Below are positions 47,012 through 55,702 of a DNA stretch of 64,000 nucleotides, in pieces. The notes beneath the pieces were generated by a model, which was given only the letters and a program-made list of their open reading frames with translations, was not told the origin of the DNA and ran no database searches. This stretch comes from Bradyrhizobium sp. AZCC 1719 (GTDB taxonomy: Bacteria > Pseudomonadota > Alphaproteobacteria > Rhizobiales > Xanthobacteraceae). The DNA lies in contig NZ_JAZHRU010000001.1 in assembly GCF_036924525.1 (NCBI RefSeq), positions 3,997,001 to 4,061,000 on the forward strand. Reading direction: 5' to 3'. The translations under genes were made by a program, and so were the position numbers. Position 1 is the stretch's first letter. Each line of letters begins with the position of its first letter.

Positions 47012-47512
47012 ATGTTCGACCGCCGTATCCTGCTCGCATCCGTAGCCGGCCTGTTTGGCTTGGCCGCTTTCCGCTGGCTGCGCACCACGCCGGCGCAGGC
47101 TGCCGGGAAATTCGAGGTGGAAAAGACCGACGCCGAATGGCGCGCCCAGCTCACGCCGCAGCAGTATGAAATCCTGCGCAAGCACGGCACCGAGCGGCCG
47201 GGCTCGAGCCCGCTCCTGAAAGAAAAACGCAAGGGCATCTTCGCCTGCGCCGGTTGCGATCTGCCGCTGTTCTCCTCGGATACCAAATATGACAGCGGCA
47301 CCGGTTGGCCGAGCTTCTGGCAGCCGCTCGACAACGCCCTGGGCAAGACCGAGGACCGCACTTACGGCATACTGCGCACCGAGGTGCATTGCCGCCGCTG
47401 CGGCGGCCACCTCGGACACGTCTTCGATGACGGGCCAAAACCGACCGGCTTGCGCTATTGCATCGATGGGTTTGGGCTGGTGTTCCACCCGGCGGGGCCG
47501 TCGGCATCATAG
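47012..47512 (+). CDS. msrB: Exported peptide-methionine (R)-S-oxide reductase
   Basis: This 166-residue enzyme reduces Met-R-sulfoxide. Zinc Cys79, Cys82, Cys127 and Cys130 are present, in two CxxC pairs, and the catalytic Cys150 is in GLRYCID. Residues 1-31 form a signal sequence that starts with an Arg pair (MFDRRILLASVAGLFG), possibly twin-arginine dependent, so the enzyme probably works in the periplasm to repair oxidised proteins. Length without the signal (about 135) is that of single MsrB domains. The recycling Cys typical of some MsrB is not obvious. A very clear terminator follows at 47552-47579. Confidence 0.9.
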   Translation: MFDRRILLASVAGLFGLAAFRWLRTTPAQAAGKFEVEKTDAEWRAQLTPQQYEILRKHGTERPGSSPLLKEKRKGIFACAGCDLPLFSSDTKYDSGTGWPSFWQPLDNALGKTEDRTYGILRTEVHCRRCGGHLGHVFDDGPKPTGLRYCIDGFGLVFHPAGPSAS

Positions 47513-47551
47513 CGGCCACGGCTCGGCAATTGTTGCCCGCCCGGCAAATGT

Positions 47552-47579
47552 GCCCCGGTCTTTGGACCGGGGCTTTTTT
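47552..47579 (+). terminator. Rho-independent terminator after msrB
   Basis: A perfect 9-bp stem, GCCCCGGTC (47552-47560) with GACCGGGGC (47565-47573), a TTTG loop and six T residues follow the msrB stop codon by 40 bases. It separates msrB from the flagellar operon. Confidence 0.85.
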
Positions 47580-47612
47580 CTTAAAGCATTGATTTATATT
47601 GGTTTTGCTGTT

Positions 47613-47627
47613 TGGCACAACGCTTGC
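47613..47627 (+). promoter_or_regulatory. Sigma-54 promoter of flgE
   Basis: TGGCAC at 47613-47618 and TTGC at 47624-47627 match the sigma-54 consensus (TGGCACG-N4-TTGC) with the exact GG-N10-GC spacing. It lies 64 bases upstream of the flgE start codon in an otherwise AT-richer gap. In Caulobacter, late flagellar hook genes use such promoters with the activator FlbD. Confidence 0.75.
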
Positions 47628-47690
47628 GACATCTTCTCCCGACGCGGCCTGCACCGGCGAGCCGCCCGGATCGAATTTGGAGAAAATGTC

Positions 47691-49502
47691 ATGGGTATCT
47701 TCGGCGCTCTCACCACCGCGGTCGGCGGCCTCCGCGCCAACTCCTACGCGCTGGAAAACGTCTCGGGCAACATCGCCAACTCACAGACCACGGCGTTCAA
47801 GCGCGTCGACACCTCCTTCCTCGATCTGATTCCGCAGACCTCAGCGACCGCACAACTCGCGGGCGGCGTCACCACGCAATCCCGCTCCACCAACTCGGTG
47901 CAGGGCGACGTGCAGACGGCCTCGGTCGCGACCTTCATGGCGATCAACGGCAACGGCTTTTTTGCGGTGCAAAAGCCTGGCAACTTCACCGACGGCACGC
48001 CGGTGTTCGACGGCGTCGACCGCTATACCCGCCGCGGCGACTTCCAGCTCGACAAAAGCGGCTATCTCGTCAACGGCGCCGGCTATTACCTGCAGGGTGT
48101 GCCGATCGACCCGACCACCGGCAACCCATCCGGCAGCTCGCCGCAGGTCCTCCGATTCCAGAACGACTTTTTGCCGGCGCAGCAAACCACCAGGATCGAC
48201 TATCGCGCCAACCTCGCCAGCTATCCGCTGACCACCAAGCATGACGTTTCCGTTCCCGGATCGGAATTGATCGTGCCGGGATCATACAGCGCCGGACGTA
48301 ACCCGCTGGCGCTCGGCACGCCTGCGGCGCCCTATACCGACGCCTCCAGGAGTGGCACCAGCCAGAACAACAAAGCGACGCCGTCGGTGGCGAATACCGC
48401 CGCGACCCTGCTCAGCGGCGCGGCCGGCACCAACTCGATCTCCACCAACTTCGTCGCGGGCGACACCATCACGGTCAACGGCCAAACCCTCACCTTCATG
48501 GCGTCGGGCACCGCCGCCGGCCCCAACCAGATCGACGTCGACGCCAGCATCGGCACCTTGCTGGGCAAGATCGACGTGCTCCAGGGAACGTCAGTCGCAT
48601 CCACAATCAGCGGCGGCTCGATCACGCTGCATTCCGGCACCTCCTTCAATCTCTCGATCTCAAGTTCGAACACCGCAGCCTGGGCTGCGCTCGGCTTTAC
48701 CGGCACCGTGACGGCAACGCGCGGTGGCGGTGGTGGCGTCGGCACCGGTCAGGTCGTCGGCAACGACAATTCGACGTTCCTCGCCGAGTCGATCGCGGGT
48801 GGTGCGGTTACGACCTACGACGTCTCGGGCGCTCCGGTGAACCTGCAGTTCCGTTGGGCCAAGGTCGACAGCGCCTCGCTCGGTGCCGGCCATACCGACA
48901 CCTGGAACCTGTTCTACCAGGTCAATCCCAACGCAACCGGCACTCAGGTCGCGTGGCAAAACGTCAACACCAATTTCACCTTCTCTGCCTCAGGCCAGAT
49001 GACGCCGGCGATTCCGTCCGTGGAGCTCACCAATGCCGTCGTCAACGGCGTCGCGCTGGGTAGTCCCGTCATCAACTTCGGCACCGGCGGCGTCACCCAG
49101 TTCGCGGACGCCAACGGCAACGTGCAGGTCAACCAGATCCAGCAGGACGGCTTCCCGGCCGGCCAGTTGCAATCCGTCGGCGTCGGCACCAATGGCCGCA
49201 TCGTCGGCAACTATTCAAACGGCCGCAACCTCGACCTCGCCGAAATCTCGGTCGCGACCTTCAACGGCACCAACTTCCTCAAGCGCGTTAACGGCGGCGC
49301 ATTCGAAGTCACCGACGCATCCGGACAGGCGCTGTTCGGCAAGGCCGGAACCATTGTCGGCTCGTCGCTGGAAGGATCCAACACCGACATCGCCGACGAG
49401 TTTACCAAGCTGATCGTCACTCAGCAGGCGTACTCGGCCAACACCAAGGTGATCACGACTTCCAACACGATGGTGCAGGATCTCCTGAACGTGCTGCGAT
49501 AG
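47691..49502 (+). CDS. flgE: Flagellar hook protein FlgE
   Basis: The 603-residue hook protein begins MGIFGALTTAVGGLRANSYALENVSGNIAN, the rod/hook family N terminus, and ends TKLIVTQQAYSANTKVITTSNTMVQDLLNVLR, the matching C terminus. These two ends form the coiled D0 part of the hook. Residues about 239-337 are an insertion that closely resembles part of FlgL in this cluster (a DUF1522-like module). E. coli FlgE is about 400 residues, so the hook is long in this family. The ATG at 47691 has a GGAGAAA site. It opens the flgE-flgK-flgL operon (44-base gap to flgK) under a sigma-54 promoter. Confidence 0.92.
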   Translation: MGIFGALTTAVGGLRANSYALENVSGNIANSQTTAFKRVDTSFLDLIPQTSATAQLAGGVTTQSRSTNSVQGDVQTASVATFMAINGNGFFAVQKPGNFTDGTPVFDGVDRYTRRGDFQLDKSGYLVNGAGYYLQGVPIDPTTGNPSGSSPQVLRFQNDFLPAQQTTRIDYRANLASYPLTTKHDVSVPGSELIVPGSYSAGRNPLALGTPAAPYTDASRSGTSQNNKATPSVANTAATLLSGAAGTNSISTNFVAGDTITVNGQTLTFMASGTAAGPNQIDVDASIGTLLGKIDVLQGTSVASTISGGSITLHSGTSFNLSISSSNTAAWAALGFTGTVTATRGGGGGVGTGQVVGNDNSTFLAESIAGGAVTTYDVSGAPVNLQFRWAKVDSASLGAGHTDTWNLFYQVNPNATGTQVAWQNVNTNFTFSASGQMTPAIPSVELTNAVVNGVALGSPVINFGTGGVTQFADANGNVQVNQIQQDGFPAGQLQSVGVGTNGRIVGNYSNGRNLDLAEISVATFNGTNFLKRVNGGAFEVTDASGQALFGKAGTIVGSSLEGSNTDIADEFTKLIVTQQAYSANTKVITTSNTMVQDLLNVLR

Positions 49503-49546
49503 TTTGCCGCGACGCTCACGATGCGATTTGAGATGGGCAATTAGTC

Positions 49547-51427
49547 ATGGGTTTGAGTCAAGCTCTCTCCACCGCAATGTCCGGCCTGCGCGCGACGCAA
49601 GCCGCGATCTCGCTGGTCGGATCGAACGTCGCCAACGCGGAAACGCCCGGTTACGTCAGGAAAACGATCATCCAGTCCGCCGGCGTGACCGGCGATTACG
49701 GCTCGAGCGTTCTGCTCCACGGCGTCGACCGTCAGCTCGACCAGTATTTGCAGACGCAACTGCGCACGGAAACCTCCGGCGCAGCCTATGCCGATATTCG
49801 TTCGACCTACCTCCAAAATTTGCAGAACGTCTACGGAAACCCGTCCGAAACCGGCACGATCGAGGATGCATTCAACAAGCTGCTGACCGCATTTCAGGGC
49901 CTGTCCACCAGCCCGGACTCGCAGTCGGCGCGGATCGGCGCCGTCAGCGCCGCGCAGACGATGGCGCAAACGCTCAATGCGGCGACACAGGGAATCCAGG
50001 CTCTGCGCGCCAACGCCGAGATGGGCATCAACGATTCCATCATCACGGCGAACAACGCGATGGCCCAGATCGCGTTCATCAACAATCAGCTCCAGAACAA
50101 CGGCAAGACGGACGCGGCGACGGCATCGCTGCTGGACCAGCGCGACCAGTACATCACCCAGTTGTCGAGCCTGATGGACATCAGAACCGTCGTCAACGAC
50201 CTCAACCAGGTGACCGTGTTCACGAATTCCGGCGTGCAACTGGTCGGCACCGAGGCGGCGCAGCTTTCGTTCAATCCCCAGGGCACGGTGACGCCCAACA
50301 CGCTGTACAATCCCGACCCGACCAAGAACAACGTCGGCACCATCACCATCAACTTCCCGCACGGCGGCAGCTACGATCTGGTGTCGACCAACTCGATTCG
50401 TTCGGGCAAGATCGCTGCCTATCTCGAGCTGCGCGACAACACGCTGGTGAAGGCGCAGGCGCAGATCGACCAGTTCGCGGCGTCGATGGCGAGCGCACTG
50501 TCGGACAAGACGACGGCCGGTTCCGCTGCTCCGGCGTCCGTGCTGCCGCAGGCCGGCTACGATCTCGATCTCACGGGCCTGCAATCCGGCAACGTCATCC
50601 ACGTCACCTACAAGGACAACACCACCGGTGTTACGCACAATCTGTCGATCGTGCGCGTCGACGATCCGAGCGTGCTGCCGCTGAGCAATACTACGACCCT
50701 CGATCCCAACGATGAGGTGCTCGGCATCAATTTCGCCGGCGGCATGGCGTCGGTGGTCTCCCAGCTCAACGCCGCACTCGGGTCGAGTGATCTGCAGTTC
50801 TCAAACCCGTCGGGATCGACCCTGCGCGTGCTGGATGATGGCGCGCCAAACCGCTCCGACGTCCTGGCGGCGTCGGTCACAACGACCATGTCGTCGCTCA
50901 CCAGCGGCAACCCTCAGCTTCCACTGTTCACCGATAATGGCGGCCTGTTTTCCGGTGCGATCACCGCCAATGGTTCGCAGCAGACCGGCCTTGCCGGCCG
51001 CATCAGCGTCAATCTCGGGCTGCTCGGCGATCCCTCGCGCACCATCGTGTTTTCCACCAGCCCGCTGACGCCTTCGGGCGACACCACGCGTTCCGATTTC
51101 ATTCTCACGCAACTGCAGTCGGGGAACTATCGCTATTCGCCGCAGACCGGCATCGGGACCACCGGCGCTCCGTTCACCGGCACGCTGGTCAACTTCGCCA
51201 AGCAGTTCATCAGCCAGCAGGGCGAAGCCGCAACCGCCGCGAAGCAACTCGCCGACGGTCAGTCTGTAGTGCTGAACACCCTGCAGAAGAAGGTGACCGA
51301 TGCCTCAGGCGTCAATATCGACGACGAGATGGCGCATCTGCTCGCGCTGCAGAACGCCTATTCCGCCAACGCGCGCGTAATGTCGTCCATCAAGCAGATG
51401 TACGACACGCTGATCCAGGCTATGTGA
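49547..51427 (+). CDS. flgK: Flagellar hook-associated protein FlgK
   Basis: The 626-residue protein begins MGLSQALSTAMSGLRATQAAISLVGSNVANAETPGYVRK, the typical HAP1 N terminus, and ends with LLALQNAYSANARVMSSIKQMYDTLIQAM. These end helices join the hook-filament junction. The central region varies between species and is longer than in E. coli FlgK (547 residues). It follows flgE by 44 bases and precedes flgL by seven, so the three are one operon. Secreted through the flagellar export apparatus; no cleaved signal. Confidence 0.92.
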   Translation: MGLSQALSTAMSGLRATQAAISLVGSNVANAETPGYVRKTIIQSAGVTGDYGSSVLLHGVDRQLDQYLQTQLRTETSGAAYADIRSTYLQNLQNVYGNPSETGTIEDAFNKLLTAFQGLSTSPDSQSARIGAVSAAQTMAQTLNAATQGIQALRANAEMGINDSIITANNAMAQIAFINNQLQNNGKTDAATASLLDQRDQYITQLSSLMDIRTVVNDLNQVTVFTNSGVQLVGTEAAQLSFNPQGTVTPNTLYNPDPTKNNVGTITINFPHGGSYDLVSTNSIRSGKIAAYLELRDNTLVKAQAQIDQFAASMASALSDKTTAGSAAPASVLPQAGYDLDLTGLQSGNVIHVTYKDNTTGVTHNLSIVRVDDPSVLPLSNTTTLDPNDEVLGINFAGGMASVVSQLNAALGSSDLQFSNPSGSTLRVLDDGAPNRSDVLAASVTTTMSSLTSGNPQLPLFTDNGGLFSGAITANGSQQTGLAGRISVNLGLLGDPSRTIVFSTSPLTPSGDTTRSDFILTQLQSGNYRYSPQTGIGTTGAPFTGTLVNFAKQFISQQGEAATAAKQLADGQSVVLNTLQKKVTDASGVNIDDEMAHLLALQNAYSANARVMSSIKQMYDTLIQAM

Positions 51428-51434
51428 GGGTATC

Positions 51435-53312
51435 ATGTCGATCGATGGCGTTAACGGCAGGACGTCCTATATCGGGACCTCGATCCTCAATATCCGCAAG
51501 CAACTCGATGATCTGACGCAGCAGCTTGCCAGCGGCCGGGTCTCGACGACCTATGCAGGGCAGGGCGCCAATCGCGGCTTTGCGCTTAGTTTGCGCGCGC
51601 AGGTCAGCAGCATCGACGCGTTCAAGGACACCGCAACCAACGTCAACACGAGACTCAACGTCGTCAACCTTGCGCTGCAGGGATTGGCCGATATCGGCAC
51701 GTCGGTAAAGAAAGCGGCCAGCACTTCGACCATCGTGCTCAACGACAACGGTCAAACCTCCGGCCAGATCACGGCGCAGGCGGCGTTCTCGAATGCGGTG
51801 TCGCTGCTCAACAGCCAGACCGGTGACCGCTATCTGTTTTCCGGCCGCACCACCGACACATCAGCGACGGTGCCGGCCGACGTCATGCTTGACGGTGTGG
51901 GAACCCAGGCCGGGTTGAAGCAACTTATCAACGAACGCCGCCAGGCCGATCAGGGCGTCAGCAACATGGCGCATCTGACGGTCTCGTCGCCGCCGTTGAT
52001 GACCACCGTGACCAGCCTGGCCGAGGATGGTTCATCGTTCGGGTTGAAGCTCGGTTCAATCAGCTCATCGCTGACGGGAGCGACCGTGACGCAGCCGGCC
52101 GGCGCGCCGCCGGCGGCCACCGTCGCTCTCGGCGCCGTCAATCCGAACAATGGCGACAAGATCACGTTCAACTTCAACCTGCCCGACGGCACCACGGAGT
52201 CGATCGCGCTGACCGCGACGACCACCGATCCACCGCCTACCGGCTCGTTTCTGATCGGTGTCGGTCCCGTCGAGACGACTACGAACCTCCAGGCTGCGTT
52301 GACGTCTTCGATCAAGACGCTGAGTGACACTGCGCTGGTCGCCGCGTCGGCGATCGAGGCTTCCAACAATTTCTTCAATCCATCGGCGACGGTCGTTGGA
52401 GGTACGGCCAACAACAAGGACACGGTGCCGGCGCCGATTACTGGCGCCACGCTGCTTTACGGCGCTGCGAATACGGATTCGCTGGCCGTAAACTTTGCAG
52501 CGGGCGATACCATTACCGTCAACGGCACGCCGATTACCTTCGTCGCTGCCGGCGCGACCGGCAACCAGCTCAATATCACCGACAGCGTTCAGACCCTGCT
52601 GGCCAAGATCGATTCGATCACCGGCACCGGTACCCCGTCGACCGTCACCGGCGGCGTGATCGCGCTGCATGGCGGTGACGGCGCGAGCCTGACTGTTTCC
52701 AGTTCGAACGCGGCCGCATTCGCGGCGCTGGGCTTCAGCGCCCCGACGAGCGCAAATCCGGCGCCGCTGCGCGTGAACGGTCCGCCGTTTGCCACCGCCA
52801 CCAATCTGATCGGCGGCACAACCGCCAACACCGTCTCGTGGTACACCGGCGAAGTCGGCACCGATCCGCCGCGCGGCACGGCGATCGCGCGCATCGACCA
52901 ATCCATCACGGTGCAATACGGCGCGCGCGCCAACGAGCAGGCGCTGCGCTACGAGTTGCAGAACATCGCGGTGTATGCCGCGGTCACGACCAATGCCGCC
53001 AACCCAAATTCGAAAGCGCAGGTGAACGCGCTGCAACAGCGGATTTCGGCAAACCTGGCGCCGCAGACCGGCCAGCAATCGATTCAGGATATGCAGGCGG
53101 AGTTCGCCGGCGCGCAGAATGCCATCAAGGCTTCGACCGATCGCCAGACCCAACTCAAGGGAATGGCGCAGACCATGCTGGACCAGATCGAGGGCATCAA
53201 CCAGGACGAAGTGGCGACCAAGATCCTGGCGCTGCAGACAAGTCTGCAGGCCTCGTATCAAACGACATCGATGCTCTACCAGACCACGCTGACCAAGTTC
53301 CTGCCGATCTGA
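51435..53312 (+). CDS. flgL: Flagellar hook-associated protein FlgL, enlarged
   Basis: The 625-residue protein has the flagellin-like N terminus ISILNIRKQLDDLTQQLASGRVSTTYAGQG and a flagellin-like C terminus with QQRISANLAPQTGQQSIQ and ILALQTSLQASYQTTSMLYQTTLTKF. It is about twice the length of E. coli FlgL (317). The extra mass includes residues about 337-436, which are clearly related to FlgE 239-337. FlgL joins the hook to the filament. The gene follows flgK by seven bases and ends before a strong terminator at 53337-53360. Confidence 0.9.
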   Translation: MSIDGVNGRTSYIGTSILNIRKQLDDLTQQLASGRVSTTYAGQGANRGFALSLRAQVSSIDAFKDTATNVNTRLNVVNLALQGLADIGTSVKKAASTSTIVLNDNGQTSGQITAQAAFSNAVSLLNSQTGDRYLFSGRTTDTSATVPADVMLDGVGTQAGLKQLINERRQADQGVSNMAHLTVSSPPLMTTVTSLAEDGSSFGLKLGSISSSLTGATVTQPAGAPPAATVALGAVNPNNGDKITFNFNLPDGTTESIALTATTTDPPPTGSFLIGVGPVETTTNLQAALTSSIKTLSDTALVAASAIEASNNFFNPSATVVGGTANNKDTVPAPITGATLLYGAANTDSLAVNFAAGDTITVNGTPITFVAAGATGNQLNITDSVQTLLAKIDSITGTGTPSTVTGGVIALHGGDGASLTVSSSNAAAFAALGFSAPTSANPAPLRVNGPPFATATNLIGGTTANTVSWYTGEVGTDPPRGTAIARIDQSITVQYGARANEQALRYELQNIAVYAAVTTNAANPNSKAQVNALQQRISANLAPQTGQQSIQDMQAEFAGAQNAIKASTDRQTQLKGMAQTMLDQIEGINQDEVATKILALQTSLQASYQTTSMLYQTTLTKFLPI

Positions 53313-53336
53313 AGAAAACTTGTTCGCTTCAAAGCA

Positions 53337-53360
53337 AAAGGCCTCCTTGCGGAGGCCTTT
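53337..53360. terminator. Bidirectional terminator between flgL and flbT
   Basis: A perfect 10-bp stem, AAAGGCCTCC (53337-53346) with GGAGGCCTTT (53351-53360), loop TTGC, lies between the convergent flgL and flbT stop codons (53312 and 53383). T or A runs flank both sides. Confidence 0.8.
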
Positions 53361-53382
53361 CCATTTTTGAGCGATGCGATGG

Positions 53383-53823
53383 CTATGCGGATTTACGATC
53401 GGGCTCTTCGTGTGATTGCTCGTGTGATTGCAATTTCCGGGCGCTTTCCAGGATCTGCTCTTCATGGCTGATCAGTTTCTTCGATTCCTTCAGCGCGTGG
53501 TAGAGATCGCCATTCAGAATGAAGTTGTTGATCCCTTCGATGAAGGGCCAGGCACTCGGCATCGCGGTCAGGATGTCGCGCACGAGGCTGAAATAGGTCG
53601 GATGGTGCGCCATCGGATCCGGTGACAGGTACATGAGCTGTACAGCGAGATAGACGAGCTTGGCCGGCGTGTCGGCGCTCCCGGGTGTGAGAATGTCTTT
53701 CTCGCGCAGGATCGGAATCCTGTCGCCGTCGATCAACAGCCTGGCGCGCTGATCGGTATTGGTGACTACGCAGGCACCGATGATGATTCGCTCGTGCGGT
53801 TTGAGCTCGACTTTCAAGGCCAT
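53383..53823 (-). CDS. flbT: Flagellin translation repressor FlbT
   Basis: The 146-residue protein matches FlbT, which in Caulobacter binds the 5' leader of flagellin mRNA and lowers its stability until assembly. The conserved beginning MALKVELKPHERIIIGACVVTNTD and the block AKLVYLAVQLMYLSPDPMAHHPTYFSLVRDI are present. The C-terminal part is more polar, with the repeat QSHEQSHEE, longer than some homologues. The start is the ATG at 53823. Its normal partner FlaF is encoded 580 bases away on the other strand, and a flagellin remnant lies between them. Confidence 0.93.
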   Translation of the reverse strand: MALKVELKPHERIIIGACVVTNTDQRARLLIDGDRIPILREKDILTPGSADTPAKLVYLAVQLMYLSPDPMAHHPTYFSLVRDILTAMPSAWPFIEGINNFILNGDLYHALKESKKLISHEEQILESARKLQSHEQSHEEPDRKSA

Positions 53824-53990
53824 GCCTGTTCTCCGTTTGACGCTTTTCGCGCGTTGTCGATTGCCCGCCGGCAGATTCGCATCCTTCCCGATGATGGTTA
53901 ACCAATGGTGAACATACCAATAGTGCCCATTTGGCGGGGCTTTCTTGCGCCTGACCAGTAGGAATACGGAGCAGATTCCGACCCGACGAA

Positions 53991-54168
53991 TTAATTGCAC
54001 AGGCGTCAACTTCAACGCGGCCGGTGTCGGTCTCGCCAACTTCATCGACAACGCAGCGACTAACAATGTCGTTGCCAACCTGGCCAGCGCTTCGACGTTG
54101 CTGCGCACGGAGGCGTCAGCCTTGGGTTCGAACCTGTCGATCGTGCAGATCCGTCACGAAACTTTTCC
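53991..54168 (+). pseudogene. Remnant of a flagellin gene (C-terminal part)
   Basis: The frame encodes VNFNAAGVGLANFIDNAAT, then NLASASTLLRTEASALGSNLSIVQIRHE. The second half closely resembles the C-terminal end of rhizobial flagellins, where a run of TLRSQAAAFGSNLSIVQTRQDF leads to the final helix. The typical continuation (DFTKNMINTLQTG and so on) is missing and there is no N-terminal flagellin domain or start codon with a ribosome site. In Bradyrhizobium intact flagellin genes often lie near flaF and flbT. This is therefore best read as a decayed flagellin, deleted at both ends. Confidence 0.6.
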
Positions 54169-54349
54169 GCTCGAGAAGAAAAATCTCGGCATGAAGAAAA
54201 GTACCGAAGGTGAGAATTTGGGCTTCGATGTTAATTCCATCAGAACCTGATGGCCGGCATGCTGACGAAAATGTGGATTTCTGCCGGACTACCGACACAA
54301 TCGGTAACACTTGCTAACCATATTTAAAGGCGCAACCTGTATGAAAGTT

Positions 54350-54364
54350 GGGCAGTTTTTCTGC
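54350..54364 (+). promoter_or_regulatory. Weak sigma-54-like promoter of flaF
   Basis: GGGCAG and CTGC with exact GG-N10-GC spacing (GG 54351-54352, GC 54363-54364) lie 37 bases upstream of flaF. The match to TGGCAC/TTGC is only partial, so this is a weaker candidate than those before flgE and flgI. Confidence 0.3.
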
Positions 54365-54400
54365 AGTCCCGCGGTCAACCGCTCCCATCGAGGTTAGTGA

Positions 54401-54766
54401 ATGTCTAATGCAGCCCAAGCCTACGCGCGTACATCGCAAACGACGACGTCTCCCCGTGAAATCGAAGCGCAGGCGCTGCTGAAGGCCGCACGGCAACTTC
54501 AGGAAGTTCAGTCGAACTGGAACGGCCCCGACAAAGCGATGCACAATGCATTGCTGTTCAACCGTCGGCTATGGTCGATCTTCATGAGCGCCGTTGAGGC
54601 GAACGAGAACCCTCAATCGATCGAAGTGCGGCAGAACATCGCGAACATCGGCGTCTTCGTGATGAAGCAGACTGTCGACATGCAATTGAACCCGGATCCG
54701 GCCAAGCTGAAGTCGCTGATCGACATCAATTGCAATCTCGCCGCCGGCCTTTCGGGCCGCGGCTAA
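54401..54766 (+). CDS. flaF: Flagellar biosynthesis regulator FlaF
   Basis: The 121-residue protein matches FlaF, which in Caulobacter and other alphaproteobacteria is needed for flagellin secretion and works opposite FlbT. The family pattern is seen in SPREIEAQALLKAARQLQEVQ, ALLFNRRLWSIFMSAVE and the C-terminal LIDINCNLAAGLSG. The ATG at 54401 is the natural start. It precedes a small unknown gene by 23 bases, probably in the same transcript. Confidence 0.92.
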   Translation: MSNAAQAYARTSQTTTSPREIEAQALLKAARQLQEVQSNWNGPDKAMHNALLFNRRLWSIFMSAVEANENPQSIEVRQNIANIGVFVMKQTVDMQLNPDPAKLKSLIDINCNLAAGLSGRG

Positions 54767-54789
54767 CCGGTTCGAGGAAGCGGGCCAAG

Positions 54790-55155
54790 ATGGCTGACCT
54801 TTGGAGCATCATATCGGCCAACTACAAGGCGGTGGGATTGACCGTTCCGTCCAAGACTCCGTACGTGGCGGTCGATCCCAAGCTCTACGAAGGCACCTGG
54901 ACCGGGAAATATGCCGATAACAAGACGTTCAAGTTCACGGTCTCGAACGTCACCGGCTTTCGCGCCAAGGTGCAGTACCAGAGCGGCGGCACAAACAAGT
55001 TCCAGGAAGTTCTGATCAAGGATCTTTCGTTCCGGATCGGCGACACCAAGTTCACGCTATCCGCCCTCGGGAAAGCGGAGATCAAGAACGTCGTCACCGA
55101 TCCGTCGAGCGGGCAGACCTATCTCGACCAGGCCTACGCCTCACGCTCCGGCTGA
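54790..55155 (+). CDS. Unknown protein of the flagellar cluster
   Basis: This 121-residue protein has no signal peptide or transmembrane segment; it looks like a compact beta-rich domain (EGTWTGKYADNKTFKFTVSNV, VQYQSGGTNKFQEVLIKD, FRIGDTKFTLS). I do not recognise the family. The start at 54790 has GAGGAAG upstream; an earlier in-frame start at 54730 overlaps flaF. It lies 23 bases after flaF and is convergent with the FlaG-like gene (seven-base gap), so it may be a flagellar accessory factor. The function is not known. Confidence 0.65.
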   Translation: MADLWSIISANYKAVGLTVPSKTPYVAVDPKLYEGTWTGKYADNKTFKFTVSNVTGFRAKVQYQSGGTNKFQEVLIKDLSFRIGDTKFTLSALGKAEIKNVVTDPSSGQTYLDQAYASRSG

Positions 55156-55162
55156 AATCGGC

Positions 55163-55543
55163 TCAGGCCTTGCGGTCGGTTGCGCGAAGCCGCGTCGGCG
55201 CGTCCTTGGTCAGGTCGAGCGTGTGGAAATAGGCCCGCCGGCGCAGCACGGCTTCCTCCGGAAACTGCTTCACGACCTGGCTCGTCTTGACGTCGACTAC
55301 CTGATAGACGACGGCGCGCGCATCGCGGTCGATCACGACCTGGTTCGATACTGCAGGACTTGAAATGGAGACGCGGACCGCAGCGGAATCCGTGCTGGCG
55401 CGCGCGCTTGAGTCGACTGCCGAGACGCTCTGGCTCGCCGGCAGTTCGGTTGCGACCGCATGTTGTGCCGCCTCGCTCACGTGCTGAACGATCGGCGCGG
55501 CAACCGGTGCCCCCACCGGTTTGATGTTGAAATCTGTACTCAT
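55163..55543 (-). CDS. FlaG-like flagellar protein
   Basis: The 126-residue protein has a variable, Ala/Ser-rich N-terminal 70 residues and an ordered C-terminal part: DARAVVYQVVDVKTSQVVKQFPEEAVLRRRAYFHTLD. This pattern of two strands with Q-V-P-x-E resembles FlaG, a protein involved in flagellar filament length and cap function. The fit is to the general FlaG shape and is not proven. The start MSTDFNIKPVGAPV at 55543 is the first ATG. It sits between a small unknown gene and the flgI-flgJ operon. Confidence 0.6.
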   Translation of the reverse strand: MSTDFNIKPVGAPVAAPIVQHVSEAAQHAVATELPASQSVSAVDSSARASTDSAAVRVSISSPAVSNQVVIDRDARAVVYQVVDVKTSQVVKQFPEEAVLRRRAYFHTLDLTKDAPTRLRATDRKA

Positions 55544-55702
55544 GGCAGCCTCCAGGCTTGCTGCGAGTCAAATCCCAACCCCTCGTCGGTTGCAATATAG
55601 CCCTCTACATCTCAACGTGATGTTAGGGAACACGCTGAATTCCGCTCTGACGCGAGCGCGCAAATTTAATGAAAATTGTAGATAGTCGAAAACGGCGATC
55701 GC

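Larger units (their letters stand above)
53824..54400. other. Region between flbT and flaF
   Basis: This 577-base gap is divergent for flbT and flaF. It contains the flagellin relic at about 53991-54165, a TTAACC sequence near 53898 on the flbT side, and the GG-N10-GC promoter candidate at 54351-54364 for flaF. The remaining bases show no further coding support; the open frame around 53945-54250 is only partly protein-like. Confidence 0.45.

Noticed and set aside
49541..50638. 365-residue minus-strand open frame
   Set aside because: Antisense to flgK; no sensible start or family.
55555..55580. GG-N10-GC match on the minus strand as a promoter of the FlaG-like gene
   Set aside because: Only the spacing fits; the -24 and -12 sequences are poor, and such spacing alone occurs often by chance.
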